Origin: Clostridia bacterium
GTDB lineage: Bacteria; Bacillota; Clostridia; CAKSNL01; HGM11501
Direction of reading: 5' to 3'
Assembly: GCA_017411325.1 (NCBI GenBank)
Contig: JAFQQJ010000031.1
Span: 30,409 to 94,408, forward strand
DNA: 64,000 nt
Both the position numbers and the translations under genes were made by a program. This document shows positions 32,365 to 41,126 of this stretch, piece after piece. Each line of letters starts with the position of its first letter. Within the stretch, counting starts at the first letter, position 1. The notes beneath the pieces were generated by a model. The model saw nothing but the letters and a program-made list of their open reading frames with translations, ran no database searches and was not told the DNA's origin.

Positions 32365-33837
32365 TTATTCCTCGCATCCTTCGGCTTCGCCCTGGTATTC
32401 GTGGAGGAAGTCCTCGGCGATTTTTTGCATTGTAACCTTAACCTTGCCGCTTTCGGAAAAATCAAAATACATATGAAGTCTGCCGAAATAGGTATCAATT
32501 ATCTGCACTTCTATCTGAAGCGTATCGCCAACCCACATGGCGGAGTTTGCCGACTTAAAGTGAAGATCGGGAACGCTTCCGCAGGCAACATCCCCTGAAT
32601 ATCCTCCCTCGGGGAAGGGCTCAAAATAGTTTCTGTCAAAGGCAAAATTAAGCACCTTTGCACCACGTTTATTGGTATATTCCATTTTGCCTTCGTCCCC
32701 GGAAAAAGTAAAGCGGACTTTTGAAAGAGTCATGGGGTTATCGGAAAATACAAAGGTTTTGCCGTTGATTTTTGCCGACTTTTCGTCCTCTCTTCCGTTG
32801 CAGTGCCAAAGCTCTAAGCTTTCGGAATAGCTCTTAAGCTCATCATGCGCGATTTTGTTTTCAGGAAGGGGGCTATCTGATGCCGTATTATGAACAAGCT
32901 CAAAATATGAGTTGATAATGGTCTTTTCCGCAGTACCGTTACCCTGATTATCCGCATTGCAGATTAAAATCATATCCTTGTCGGGGGAGCAAACGGCAAA
33001 CTGGCTTCCCATTCCGTTGAAATAGAAGGAATTATAAGGAAGAGTCCAGAACTGATAACCATAGCCGTAGCCCTCGCCTCTGTGAACGTCAATTAAGTTG
33101 CTTGTTGCTTCCTTCAAATAGTCGGCACTAAGTATCTGCTCTCCCTCGTGATTGCCGTAGTGCATACAGAAGTTTGCCACTTTAAGTAAATCGGTGGGCT
33201 TGCAGATTAATGCAGAGTCGCTCCAGGCGTGACCGCCGGGGCAGGTCAGCATATAAGCTTCCTTTGAAACTCCGATTTTATCCATAAACTTTTCCCTTAA
33301 ATATTCCATTAAGGTTTTGCCTGTAAGCTCCTCAACCATAGCGCCCATAACAAACGAGCCGGTGGAGTCGTATTCAAAATATGTGCCGGGCTCTCTTGAA
33401 ATGCCGTTAAATGCACCGCTTGCCCAGAAATAGTCCCTTAAACGGTCGTTGGGTTTTCGGGAGAAGAAGTAGGCGGCACCACAGGGCCAGCCCGTTGCCA
33501 TCATAAGCATATTACGGATGGTCTGCTTTCTTACATTTTCGCAGGCACCCTCCGTTATTTCGGGAGGGAACACGTCGCAGATTTTGGTATCCAAACCGAT
33601 TTTGCCTTCCTGAATAAGAAAGCCCACAGCGATGGATACAAAGCTTTTTGTAACAGAGTACATTCTGTGAAGATAGTCCTTATGAAAGGGCTTCCAGTAG
33701 TTTTCATAAACTATTGTGCCGTTTCTCATTATTATAATATCGTGGGTGGAAAGGTTGGCGCCTTGGAGCACCTTTATATATTCTTTTATTTTGGAAGAGT
33801 CAATTCCGACAGATTCGGGAGTGCCGTATTTAAACAT
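32365..33837 (-). CDS. Beta-lactamase-fold serine hydrolase
   Basis: 490 residues. The class C beta-lactamase/DD-peptidase-like domain spans about 5-330: Ser61-Val-Thr-Lys64 (SxxK) and Tyr156-Asp-Ser158 (YxS) are visible, with a helical core around GFLIQEGKIGLDTKICDVFP. The C-terminal 150 residues form a separate beta domain. No signal peptide, so cytoplasmic; such proteins are mostly esterases or peptidases rather than resistance enzymes. Start at 33837 is 7 bases after AAAGGAGG; the upstream ATG lies in the promoter. Monocistronic. Confidence 0.88.
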   Translation of the reverse strand: MFKYGTPESVGIDSSKIKEYIKVLQGANLSTHDIIIMRNGTIVYENYWKPFHKDYLHRMYSVTKSFVSIAVGFLIQEGKIGLDTKICDVFPPEITEGACENVRKQTIRNMLMMATGWPCGAAYFFSRKPNDRLRDYFWASGAFNGISREPGTYFEYDSTGSFVMGAMVEELTGKTLMEYLREKFMDKIGVSKEAYMLTCPGGHAWSDSALICKPTDLLKVANFCMHYGNHEGEQILSADYLKEATSNLIDVHRGEGYGYGYQFWTLPYNSFYFNGMGSQFAVCSPDKDMILICNADNQGNGTAEKTIINSYFELVHNTASDSPLPENKIAHDELKSYSESLELWHCNGREDEKSAKINGKTFVFSDNPMTLSKVRFTFSGDEGKMEYTNKRGAKVLNFAFDRNYFEPFPEGGYSGDVACGSVPDLHFKSANSAMWVGDTLQIEVQIIDTYFGRLHMYFDFSESGKVKVTMQKIAEDFLHEYQGEAEGCEE

Positions 33838-33859
33838 AAGATAACCTCCTTTTTTGACC

Positions 33860-33888
33860 ATATTAACATAAGCAAATAAAAAAGTCAA
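33860..33888 (-). promoter_or_regulatory. Promoter of the serine hydrolase gene
   Basis: TTGACT (33888-33883), 17-bp spacer, TAATAT (33865-33860), 22 bp before the start codon. Confidence 0.75.
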
Positions 33889-33975
33889 TCAGGAATACAA
33901 AAAAGCCCGATTGCGACATAGAAATGTCTCAAAATGATAAAATAGATATATAGAAATGCATAAATATAAAACGTT

Positions 33976-34000
33976 GAAAAAGTGCCGCTTGTGCGGCACT
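33976..34000 (-). terminator. Terminator of the zinc-ribbon protein operon
   Basis: AGTGCCGC/GCGGCACT stem with loop TTGT and five T on the minus strand, 5 bp after the last stop codon. Confidence 0.85.
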
Positions 34001-34005
34001 TATCG

Positions 34006-34251
34006 TCAGTTTTTGTTCTGGGGTTTCGGGCGGGGTGTTTTTGAAAGATTGCTGTACAGGAAAACATCCCGTGATTCTGTAAGGCGGAAGCTTCCCTTAT
34101 CTATGTAGTTTGCGGCATAATCGTCGGGATTTGCCGTTTTCATCTGCGAAAGCTTAACGAAGGTCATAATGAGTACAATTATAATGGGAAGAATTATTAT
34201 TATTCCTGCGATAAGCCCGATGTTTTCAAGTAAAAAATCTGTATAACTCAT
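34006..34251 (-). CDS. Small membrane protein, detached tail of the zinc-ribbon family
   Basis: 81 residues: one strongly hydrophobic segment (IGLIAGIIIILPIIIVLIM, about 11-29) and a cytosolic tail. The tail ANYIDKGSFRLTESRDVFLY lines up with ENYVDKKAYKFIKKKKHYMY at the C-terminus of the 389-residue paralogue encoded at 35364-36533. So in this copy the last membrane helix and tail are a separate gene starting 9 bp after the 363-residue protein. It probably pairs with that protein in the membrane. Ribosome site AGGAGGAT lies in the preceding stop region. Confidence 0.75.
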   Translation of the reverse strand: MSYTDFLLENIGLIAGIIIILPIIIVLIMTFVKLSQMKTANPDDYAANYIDKGSFRLTESRDVFLYSNLSKTPRPKPQNKN

Positions 34252-34260
34252 AATATCCTC

Positions 34261-35352
34261 CTACATCATAAAGTAAGCGCCGAGCAAGGTGATCGCTGTG
34301 GTAATGATAAGCGAAACGGCATAGCATTTAAGTATAAAGCGGTTGCGCTTTTTCTTACACACGGGGTATTCGCCCACCACCTTACCGGTCTGACCGTTTA
34401 TGGCATATTTATAGTTTGTACCTTCATATTTTATATTAAGCATCCAGCAGGGAAGAAGGGCATAACGGGTTTTGGTATCATAAAGATTTACGCTGCCGCT
34501 TGTTTCGGTAACTCCTGAAAATGTAGATGTAGTAGCCATAAATTCCGATTTTGTGCTGTTTTTAATTCTTTCGTTGGCACGGATGCTTCCGTCCTCCGGA
34601 GATACGTCATACTTATCTGCAAGATAGCCTGAAAGATAAGCGGTATTAAACTCGACAGCTTCATTATAATCGTAGGGCTCCAGCGCTTCTGTGTAGGTGT
34701 TGTCGGTTTTTTCGCTTCCGTCAACGGGTATACCTGAAAAGCTTATGCCTCCGCCGCGGATGAGCTTGTAATAATCTGTCTTGGTGTAGTTGTAATTGGC
34801 ATCGCTCCAACATTTTACACGTCTTCCCGAATAGGTGAAGTGGGCATCGCAGGATGCATCAAACATCCAGTAGGGGAGATAAATTCCGCTCATTTCCTCA
34901 ATTTTTTTCTTGGATTTGAATTCGTCAGGTAAAAAGGGTGCTTTCGCCGCGGCGTTTTCAAAGCATTCCATAGCTTCCTTTTTATTTACGCGGAAGGGAA
35001 TGATATAGTCGGGCATTAAGCTTCCTTCAAACTGCTTTTTGATGATGGTGGCGTTTCCGCAGTAGGGACAGACCGTTGCACCCAAGGCTGCATCGCCCGT
35101 AATTTCCGCAGAGCAGGAAGGGCAACTGTAGGAGGAAAGAGCACCCGCTTCGCTTTCGGGGAAGCTCCTTGGGGTGTAACTGCTCCAGTCGTAGCTTTCC
35201 TTTCCTTTTTCTGCTTCGGTGTTTTCAATTTCCGCCAGTGATTCTAAGGTATATTCGTTTCCGCAGGATTCACAGAATAAATTTTGGGTATCTGCATTAA
35301 AGATAAGGGTTGATGCGCAGGCGGGACATTTGTAATTTTTAATATTATCCAT
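34261..35352 (-). CDS. Zinc-ribbon membrane protein (363-residue paralogue)
   Basis: 363 residues. Two zinc ribbons open the protein: CPAC...CESC (about 9-33) and CPSC...CPYC (about 76-98). A conserved soluble domain follows (MPDYIIPFRVNKKEAMECF; GIYLPYWMFDASCDAHFTY; NTYTEALEPYDYNE; LPCWMLNIKYEG; AINGQTGKVVGEYPV) and one membrane helix ends it (LIITTAITLLGAYFMM). This architecture recurs in Clostridia, often named TFIIB-type zinc-ribbon protein, with unknown function. It ends where the paralogue continues into a second helix and tail, supplied here by the next gene. Follows the paralogue by 11 bp. Confidence 0.82.
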   Translation of the reverse strand: MDNIKNYKCPACASTLIFNADTQNLFCESCGNEYTLESLAEIENTEAEKGKESYDWSSYTPRSFPESEAGALSSYSCPSCSAEITGDAALGATVCPYCGNATIIKKQFEGSLMPDYIIPFRVNKKEAMECFENAAAKAPFLPDEFKSKKKIEEMSGIYLPYWMFDASCDAHFTYSGRRVKCWSDANYNYTKTDYYKLIRGGGISFSGIPVDGSEKTDNTYTEALEPYDYNEAVEFNTAYLSGYLADKYDVSPEDGSIRANERIKNSTKSEFMATTSTFSGVTETSGSVNLYDTKTRYALLPCWMLNIKYEGTNYKYAINGQTGKVVGEYPVCKKKRNRFILKCYAVSLIITTAITLLGAYFMM

Positions 35353-35363
35353 AATAAAACCTA

Positions 35364-36533
35364 TCAGTATCTCCTTTCGTTGTTATAACCAAAATAACGT
35401 TCACGCCACATAGATAAAGTTTTCCGGTATGCGACAAGGTTAAGCTCCGTATACATATAATGCTTCTTTTTCTTTATGAATTTGTAAGCTTTTTTATCCA
35501 CATAGTTTTCCGCAAATTTATTCCTTGCAGGTTTTGTTGGGGCCCTGAGCTTTATATTTGTTGCGATGAGTGCTGAAATATAGGGGATTGTTATGAGAAG
35601 AAATGAAACAAAAATTTCAGGGTTCCTGAAATTTTTCCCGAAAACAGAGAAAAGGGAAAGTATTCCGAGAGTCAGAAGTGCCGTGGGAATCGCAGATATA
35701 AGGAAGGCTTTTATAAAATACAAATTCCGCTTTTTTACGGAAATGGGAATTTCGCCCACCACCTTTCCCGTTTGCCCGTTTACGGCATAGCGGTAAAGCT
35801 TTTCTTTGTAGCTTATATTCATAAGCCACACCGGAAGCAGGTTACAGTCGGAATTTCTGTCAGACATTCCGAATTCTGCCTTGTCTTTCGATACATTTTC
35901 ATATTCGGTAAGTGATTCTGAAAAGTCCCTTTCCAGTGTGTTATGAAGCCTTTCTTCGGCTATTTTCTGTGCCTCTTTTTCGGATACGTTTGCCTTTTCT
36001 GCAAAGTAGTCTTTAAGATATTCTTCCCGGAATGGAACTATTTCCGATGAATCGTAGGGCTCCAACGCCTCGGTATAGGCATTATCCGCCTGAAGGGAAG
36101 CATCCACGGGGATATCCTCATAATCAACGCTTCCTTCCCGGTCAACCGAAAAAGACTGATAGAAGGCATAGGGAGCACCGCGCTTATTGCGGAAGCGGTG
36201 AATCTTCTGTGCCTGATATGTAAGCTTCGCATTGCACCTTCCGTCAAACAGCCAGAAGGGGATATAAAAGCCCTTAAGGGAAGAAATTAAATCCGCTTTT
36301 TCAAATTCTCCGGGTAAAAAGGGGACCTTTTTTGAAATTTCCTTAAACCTTCTTGCGGCGTCCTCTTTTGTAACCTTGAAAGGAATTATAAATTCGGGCA
36401 TGCCGCTGCTGTCAGACGGTGTATATGATTCCGCTTTGCTTTCGCAGTAGGGACAGCTTAAGGAAGCTTCTTCCGCAAGCTTTATAAATGACGATTTACA
36501 TAAGGGGCACAGATAGTGGGTAAGATTGCTCAT
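35364..36533 (-). CDS. Zinc-ribbon membrane protein (389-residue paralogue)
   Basis: 389 residues. One N-terminal zinc ribbon pair (CPLC...CPYC, about 9-29), then the same soluble domain as its neighbour (MPEFIIPFKVTKEDAARRFK; GFYIPFWLFDGRCNAKLTY; NAYTEALEPYDSSE; LLPVWLMNISYKEK; AVNGQTGKVVGEIPI), two membrane helices (FLISAIPTALLTLGILSLF and FVSFLLITIPYISALIATNI) and a basic tail. The single ribbon versus two in the paralogue suggests loss of one finger. Unknown function; membrane-anchored with cytosolic zinc fingers by topology inference. Confidence 0.82.
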   Translation of the reverse strand: MSNLTHYLCPLCKSSFIKLAEEASLSCPYCESKAESYTPSDSSGMPEFIIPFKVTKEDAARRFKEISKKVPFLPGEFEKADLISSLKGFYIPFWLFDGRCNAKLTYQAQKIHRFRNKRGAPYAFYQSFSVDREGSVDYEDIPVDASLQADNAYTEALEPYDSSEIVPFREEYLKDYFAEKANVSEKEAQKIAEERLHNTLERDFSESLTEYENVSKDKAEFGMSDRNSDCNLLPVWLMNISYKEKLYRYAVNGQTGKVVGEIPISVKKRNLYFIKAFLISAIPTALLTLGILSLFSVFGKNFRNPEIFVSFLLITIPYISALIATNIKLRAPTKPARNKFAENYVDKKAYKFIKKKKHYMYTELNLVAYRKTLSMWRERYFGYNNERRY

Positions 36534-36548
36534 GAAAATTACTCCTTA

Positions 36549-37589
36549 TTATAAGCCAAGTGCTGTCTTTACGGCTTTGCCTATGTGCTTTGCCATAAAG
36601 TAAAAGCCTGTATCCGTGGGATGACATCCGTCAACGGTGCAGTCATAGTTACCCTCGAAAATTTCATAGCCGTCCACAAAGTAAAGGTTTTTATCGCCTG
36701 CGGCAATACCTTTTTCGTAATTTGACTTTATATGCTCTCTTCTTACTGTCCACATTCCGCCTGTCAAGGTGGGGGCGCTGACCATAATTATGGGAAGATC
36801 AGGTCTTCTTTCACGAAGCTTTTTATAGAAAGGCTCGTGGGTTTTTTCTAAAAATTCGGGAGTCGGAGCGTTGTGGTCATAGTCATACACAAAAACGCTC
36901 ATATCAAGGTTTGATATATAGTCGAGCATAGCATCTTCAGCCAGGCAGGAGCCTGAAAAACCGAGGTTTATATAGTCTGCATCAATACTTCTGTGGATAA
37001 TTGCCTGATAGCTTGTACCGGGACGGCTTGCACAGCCACCCTGGGTGATGGATGAACCGTAGTAAACAACGGGAGTTTTAATTTTGTAATCTGCCGCTTT
37101 TTTTATTTCAGCGCCCTTTTTTATACCGATTGCAAGCTCCCTCACACCGGAATATAAGGGGAAGTTTATCTCATAAGTATGCATTTTTCCGTCACATCTT
37201 TTAAGCTGGGTGAAGCCCTCTTCTGTTACACCAAGAGCCGGAACAAAGGTGGAATGATAGATATTGTCGCAGTATATATCAAAGCCGATGGAGCATGTGA
37301 AGGGCATATGCGTTGCTTTTGTTAAATTTATAAAAGTGGCGTTTAAAACGATATAGGGAGAATCCGTCATAAAACGGAGTCTTCCGCCCGCAGTATGAGT
37401 ATGCAGGATTTTTACACCGTCGTTTACATTTACTCCCACGCTTTCGGGAAGGCGGCGGTAGCATCCGTTTTCATAAAACACACCGTGAAGGGAAAATATG
37501 TCATCTTTTGCATCGTGAAAGGCAATGTCACTTTCGTCAATGGCATTGCTTGTAAAAAAGTTTTTATCGATGGAAGCTATATCAAACAT
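36549..37589 (-). CDS. SGNH/GDSL-family esterase
   Basis: 346 residues. N-terminal beta-sandwich (about 1-165), then the SGNH hydrolase domain: block I VVYYGSSITQGG (nucleophile Ser180), block II INLGFSGS, and block V DGCHPT (Asp320, His323). Two-domain SGNH enzymes of this layout are often carbohydrate acetyl-esterases. No signal peptide. First gene of a co-directional run with the zinc-ribbon proteins (15-bp gap), though the functions look unrelated. AAAGGAGAG is 6 bases before ATG. Confidence 0.85.
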   Translation of the reverse strand: MFDIASIDKNFFTSNAIDESDIAFHDAKDDIFSLHGVFYENGCYRRLPESVGVNVNDGVKILHTHTAGGRLRFMTDSPYIVLNATFINLTKATHMPFTCSIGFDIYCDNIYHSTFVPALGVTEEGFTQLKRCDGKMHTYEINFPLYSGVRELAIGIKKGAEIKKAADYKIKTPVVYYGSSITQGGCASRPGTSYQAIIHRSIDADYINLGFSGSCLAEDAMLDYISNLDMSVFVYDYDHNAPTPEFLEKTHEPFYKKLRERRPDLPIIMVSAPTLTGGMWTVRREHIKSNYEKGIAAGDKNLYFVDGYEIFEGNYDCTVDGCHPTDTGFYFMAKHIGKAVKTALGL

Positions 37590-37621
37590 AGAAACTCTCC
37601 TTTATTATATAATATAACTGT

Positions 37622-37650
37622 ATAATATCACAAAATATGCCGTTTTTCAA
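37622..37650 (-). promoter_or_regulatory. Promoter of the SGNH esterase/zinc-ribbon operon
   Basis: TTGAAA (37650-37645), 17-bp spacer, TATTAT (37627-37622), 32 bp before the gene. Confidence 0.75.
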
Positions 37651-37678
37651 TACAATCCGACAGTTTTTTATTTTTATC

Positions 37679-37707
37679 TTGACAAAGCAGGCGAAGTGTG
37701 CTATCAT
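37679..37707 (+). promoter_or_regulatory. Promoter of the glycine riboswitch-symporter unit
   Basis: TTGACA (37679-37684), 17-bp spacer, TATCAT (37702-37707), about 30 bp before the riboswitch. Confidence 0.82.
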
Positions 37708-37736
37708 AATTGAAATTAAATACCCGCTTGATGCTT

Positions 37737-37846
37737 TCAGAATCTTGTGAGACCGGAAGCATAGGGAACTCTGGAGAATCTCTTTTATTAGAGTGCCGAA
37801 GGGGCAAAGGCTAAACGCCGAATCTCTCAGGCAAAAGGACAGAGCA
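37737..37846 (+). ncRNA. Glycine riboswitch (single aptamer)
   Basis: Contains GGGAACTCTGGAGAATCTC, GTGCCGAAGGGGCAAAGG and AATCTCTCAGGCAAAAGGAC, the conserved glycine aptamer core. Only one full aptamer is seen; the upstream part (37737-37762) can pair as a ghost-aptamer helix (ATGCTT with AAGCAT). Placed before an amino-acid symporter gene. Confidence 0.9.
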
Positions 37847-37883
37847 TATGACAGCTTTTGGGTTGGCAGTTCTTTTTCTTTGG

Positions 37884-37920
37884 AGTTATCGGTGTTTAAT
37901 CGATAACTTTTTTATTTTTT
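37884..37920 (+). terminator. Expression-platform terminator of the glycine riboswitch
   Basis: 8-bp stem AGTTATCG/CGATAACT followed by a long T-rich run, 15 bp before the symporter start codon. Confidence 0.8.
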
Positions 37921-37934
37921 TAGGAGGCATTTAT

Positions 37935-39335
37935 ATGCAGGAAAAATTGTTAAGTATTGTGGCGAAAGCCAACGGCTATCTGGCGGATTACATTTTAATA
38001 ATCCTCCTCATAGGTGCAGGTCTTTTATTCAGCTTCAAAACCGGTTTTGTACAGATTCGCTGCTTCGGCGAGGGTATGAAAAAGGTTTTCGGCAACATCA
38101 AGCTTTTCGGCGGCAAGCAGCAGGGCGGCGGTTTAAGCTCCTTCCAGGCTTTGGCAACAGCTATTGCGGCTCAGGTTGGTACAGGTAACATCGTTGGTGC
38201 ATCCGGCGCTATCTTGGTTGGTGGTCCCGGTGCTATCTTCTGGATGTGGATCATCGCATTCTTGGGTATGGCAACAATCTATGCCGAGGCAGTTCTTGCT
38301 CAGAAGACAAGAGAAACCGATGCGGCAGGCGAAATCCACGGCGGTCCCGTTTACTACATAAAGAAGGCGTTCCCCAACGGCTTTGGTACCTTCCTTTCCG
38401 TATTCTTCGCAATTGCAATCACACTTGCCCTTGGCTTCATGGGCTCCATGGTACAGTCCAACTCCATCGCAGAGTCCTGTAACACAGCATTCGGTATTCC
38501 CACCTGGGTTATCGGTATTATCATTTCCGCTATCTGCGCTATTATTTTCATCGGTGGTATCCAGAGAATTGCATCTGTAACAGAAAAGCTCGTTCCCGTT
38601 ATGGCAGTGCTTTTCCTTGCAGGCGGTCTTGTAATCCTTGGCATTAACTTCAAGGCTATTCCCGAAACCTTCGGAATGATCTTCAAGTATGCATTCACTC
38701 CCCAGGCTTTAATCGGTGGTACCTTCGGTGCGGCAATTAAGACAGCAATCAGCCAGGGTGCAAAGCGCGGTCTTTTCTCCAACGAAGCAGGTATGGGTTC
38801 TACACCTCACGCTCACGCTCAGGCAAACGTTGAAAAGGCACACGACCAGGGTGTTGTTGCTATGATCGGCGTATTTATTGACACATTCATCGTTCTTACA
38901 ATGACAGCACTTGTTATTATTTCCACACTTTATGCAAACGGAAGCACAGCTTGGCAGACCGTTACAAAGACCAATGCGATGCAGACAGCTTATACAACAG
39001 CTCTTCCCGCACTCGGAAACTTCGGTAACATCTTCGTTGCAATCTGCTTACTCTTCTTTGCATTCTCCACAATTATCAGCTGGAACTTCTTCGGTAAGAT
39101 AAACGTTCAGTATCTCTTCAAGAACAAGAAGGCTGCAAACATTATCTATGCCGTAATTGCAATAGTATTTATCTTCCTCGGAACACTTGCGTCCAACGAC
39201 CTCGTTTGGGAGCTTACAGACTTCTTTAACTATCTTATGGTTATCCCCAACGTTATAGCACTTGTTGCTCTTTCCAAGGTTGTAGGTCAGGAAGCAAAGG
39301 ACGCTATAAAGGCAAAGAAAGAATTAAAGAAATAA
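37935..39335 (+). CDS. Alanine/glycine:cation symporter (AGCS family)
   Basis: 466 residues with about ten hydrophobic segments. GGGLSSFQALATAIAAQVGT followed by GNIVGA is the AGCS signature, and AISQGAKRGLFSNEAGMGST the second. These carriers import alanine or glycine with Na+ or H+. The glycine riboswitch in the leader implies glycine-responsive expression and glycine as a substrate. Start at 37935 follows TAGGAGG; an earlier in-frame ATG lies in the riboswitch. Codon use is strongly optimised, suggesting high expression. Confidence 0.93.
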   Translation: MQEKLLSIVAKANGYLADYILIILLIGAGLLFSFKTGFVQIRCFGEGMKKVFGNIKLFGGKQQGGGLSSFQALATAIAAQVGTGNIVGASGAILVGGPGAIFWMWIIAFLGMATIYAEAVLAQKTRETDAAGEIHGGPVYYIKKAFPNGFGTFLSVFFAIAITLALGFMGSMVQSNSIAESCNTAFGIPTWVIGIIISAICAIIFIGGIQRIASVTEKLVPVMAVLFLAGGLVILGINFKAIPETFGMIFKYAFTPQALIGGTFGAAIKTAISQGAKRGLFSNEAGMGSTPHAHAQANVEKAHDQGVVAMIGVFIDTFIVLTMTALVIISTLYANGSTAWQTVTKTNAMQTAYTTALPALGNFGNIFVAICLLFFAFSTIISWNFFGKINVQYLFKNKKAANIIYAVIAIVFIFLGTLASNDLVWELTDFFNYLMVIPNVIALVALSKVVGQEAKDAIKAKKELKK

Positions 39336-39347
39336 TTAAGGCATAAT

Positions 39348-39380
39348 AAAAATCACCATCCGACGGATGGTGATTTTTTT
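39348..39380 (+). terminator. Terminator of the symporter gene
   Basis: Perfect 15-bp stem AAAAATCACCATCCG / CGGATGGTGATTTTT plus T run. Confidence 0.9.
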
Positions 39381-39388
39381 GTGATTTT

Positions 39389-39452
39389 GTCATTCTGAAT
39401 GAAGCTTAGCGGAACGCAGAATCTGAAGCTTGGGCAGATGAGGGCATCTGCC
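39389..39452. repeat. Dispersed intergenic repeat with REP-like core
   Basis: Starts GTCATTCTGAATGAAGC, a form widely dispersed in bacteria, and ends with the palindrome GGCAGATG-AGGG-CATCTGCC (39433-39452). That core matches GGCGGATG-AGGG-CATCCGCC at 60549-60568 and so belongs to the same REP-like family. Confidence 0.65.
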
Positions 39453-39492
39453 TTCTGCTTTTGATGCTTTGACAGCGGGAGTAAGGTGCAAT

Positions 39493-39518
39493 AAAGGGGC
39501 GATTAAATCGCCCCTTTT
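39493..39518 (-). terminator. Terminator of hydG
   Basis: AAAGGGGCGATT paired with its complement across a 1-2 base loop; T run on the minus strand, 4 bp after the stop. Confidence 0.88.
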
Positions 39519-39521
39519 ACA

Positions 39522-40973
39522 TTACAGTCTTAAATCGTGCTCGCCGTTTTCAATTCGGATAAGCATATCGGTAAGCTTTTTATGCATAGCACTTCCTTCA
39601 AACTGCGCGAGGTGCTCTGCTATTGTCTTTTCGCCAAGCTCCTTTGTGGCGGGGGATGCGTAGTCAACAAGGTACTCCTTGAAGGTTAAAATAGCATTGG
39701 GAATGCAGAAGTTATGAACGAACTTTGTTTTTGCCACCTTCATAAATTCTTCACCCGTTCTTCCCGCTCTGTAGCAGGCGGTGCAGAAGGAAGGAATGTT
39801 TCCGCGCTTGCAGATTTCGTATACCACGTCATCTAAGCTTCTTGAATCGTTTATGGTAAACTGTTCCTTGTCAGCCATGGTGTTTGCCATCTTGGACTTG
39901 GTGTAAGCGCCAACGCCGATTCTTGTGCCGGCGTCAATCTGGGATACGCCGTATTCCAAAACTGCGCTTCTTACCTCGTCCTTTTCTCTTGCGGTACAGA
40001 TTAAGCCGGTGTAGGGAACGGAAAGACGAAGTATTGCAACCAGCTTCTTAAAGTCCTCATCGGAAACCTGATATTCGGGGTTTTCTGCATAGGGAGTGTC
40101 CTTTGCAGGGGTGATTCTGGGGAAGGAAATTGTGTGGGGGCCTACGCCGTTGAAGGTTTCCTCTAAGTGAATTGTGTGATACATTAAGCCCATAAGCTCG
40201 AATCTCCAGTCGTAAAGACCGAAAAGTACGCCGAGGCCGCAGTCATCAACGCCTGCCTCCTGAGCTCTGTCCATGGCATAAAGTCTCCAGCGGTAGTGAC
40301 CTTTGATTGTGCCTTCGGGATGAACCTTTTTATAGGTTTCGTGGTGATAGGTTTCCTGGAACACCTGGAAGGTTCCGATTCCCACTTCCTTAAGCTTACG
40401 AAGCTCCTCAACCCTTAAGGGAGCGGCATTGATGTTGGCACGGCGGATTTCGCCGTTTTTTGTTTTGGTGGCATAAACCTTTTTGATGCTGTCCACCATA
40501 TAGGAAACCTCGGTGTGGGGGGACTCGCCGTAAACCAGAATGGTACGCTTTTGTCCCTCGTCAATCATAATTTTGACTTCTTCTTCAATTTCGTCCATTG
40601 TAAGGGTTTTTCTGTGCATTGCCGTGTTGGATGAACGGAACCCGCAGTAGGTGCAGTTGTTTGCACATTCGTCGCTTAAGTAAAGGGGCGCGAAAAATAC
40701 GATTCTGTCGCCGTAAACCTCTTCCTTAAGTGTTTTTGCAAGGGCAAACATTTCCTCAATGGTTTCGGGATCCTTGTTCTGAATTAAAATCGCCATTTCG
40801 TCAGGCTCAAGTCTTACACACTCTTCTGCCTTTTTGAGGACGGCACGAACCTCTTCCTTTGTGGGGTTTTCGTGGGCGTTTAACTTCTCCCATATTAAAT
40901 CATCATCGATGAAGTCCTTTTCCATCTCGTCATAGGGACGGAAATCCTCTTTATATTTTTCCAAAAAATTCAT
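39522..40973 (-). CDS. hydG: [FeFe]-hydrogenase maturase HydG (radical SAM tyrosine lyase)
   Basis: 483 residues. The radical SAM cluster motif is CANNCTYC (Cys103, Cys107, Cys110). The C-terminal second-cluster motif has Cys397, Cys400 and Cys423, spaced CX2CX22C as known for HydG. The enzyme cleaves tyrosine to provide CO and cyanide ligands for the H-cluster. hydE, hydF and hydrogenase genes are not in this window, so the gene is solitary. Ribosome site AAAGGAG. The leader has its own promoter and an attenuator-like hairpin. Confidence 0.96.
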   Translation of the reverse strand: MNFLEKYKEDFRPYDEMEKDFIDDDLIWEKLNAHENPTKEEVRAVLKKAEECVRLEPDEMAILIQNKDPETIEEMFALAKTLKEEVYGDRIVFFAPLYLSDECANNCTYCGFRSSNTAMHRKTLTMDEIEEEVKIMIDEGQKRTILVYGESPHTEVSYMVDSIKKVYATKTKNGEIRRANINAAPLRVEELRKLKEVGIGTFQVFQETYHHETYKKVHPEGTIKGHYRWRLYAMDRAQEAGVDDCGLGVLFGLYDWRFELMGLMYHTIHLEETFNGVGPHTISFPRITPAKDTPYAENPEYQVSDEDFKKLVAILRLSVPYTGLICTAREKDEVRSAVLEYGVSQIDAGTRIGVGAYTKSKMANTMADKEQFTINDSRSLDDVVYEICKRGNIPSFCTACYRAGRTGEEFMKVAKTKFVHNFCIPNAILTFKEYLVDYASPATKELGEKTIAEHLAQFEGSAMHKKLTDMLIRIENGEHDLRL

Positions 40974-41001
40974 AAAAAATCTCCTTTCAGATATTAAAAA
41001 A

Positions 41002-41024
41002 TCCCTTCGCAGAACGCAAAGGGA
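41002..41024 (-). terminator. Attenuator-like hairpin in the hydG leader
   Basis: Stem CCCTTTGCG...CGAAGGG (one mismatch region) followed on the minus strand by six T, 28 bp before the hydG start and about 100 nt after the promoter. Confidence 0.65.
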
Positions 41025-41126
41025 GAAAAAATGCTTATTTATCTCGCCTTTCCGCTAAGAATCTACTTCACGGTTAGAAAAAATAGTGGGCAGCAAAGCC
41101 TGAAACACAAGCCATACCGCAAGGAT

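Noticed and set aside
32365..33837. Antibiotic-resistance beta-lactamase
   Set aside because: The SxxK/YxS fold is there, but there is no signal peptide and an extra C-terminal domain, as in cytosolic esterase-like relatives.
40974..41120. Known riboswitch class upstream of hydG
   Set aside because: I looked for cobalamin, SAM, T-box, preQ1, THF and Moco core motifs and saw none; only an attenuator-like hairpin can be claimed.
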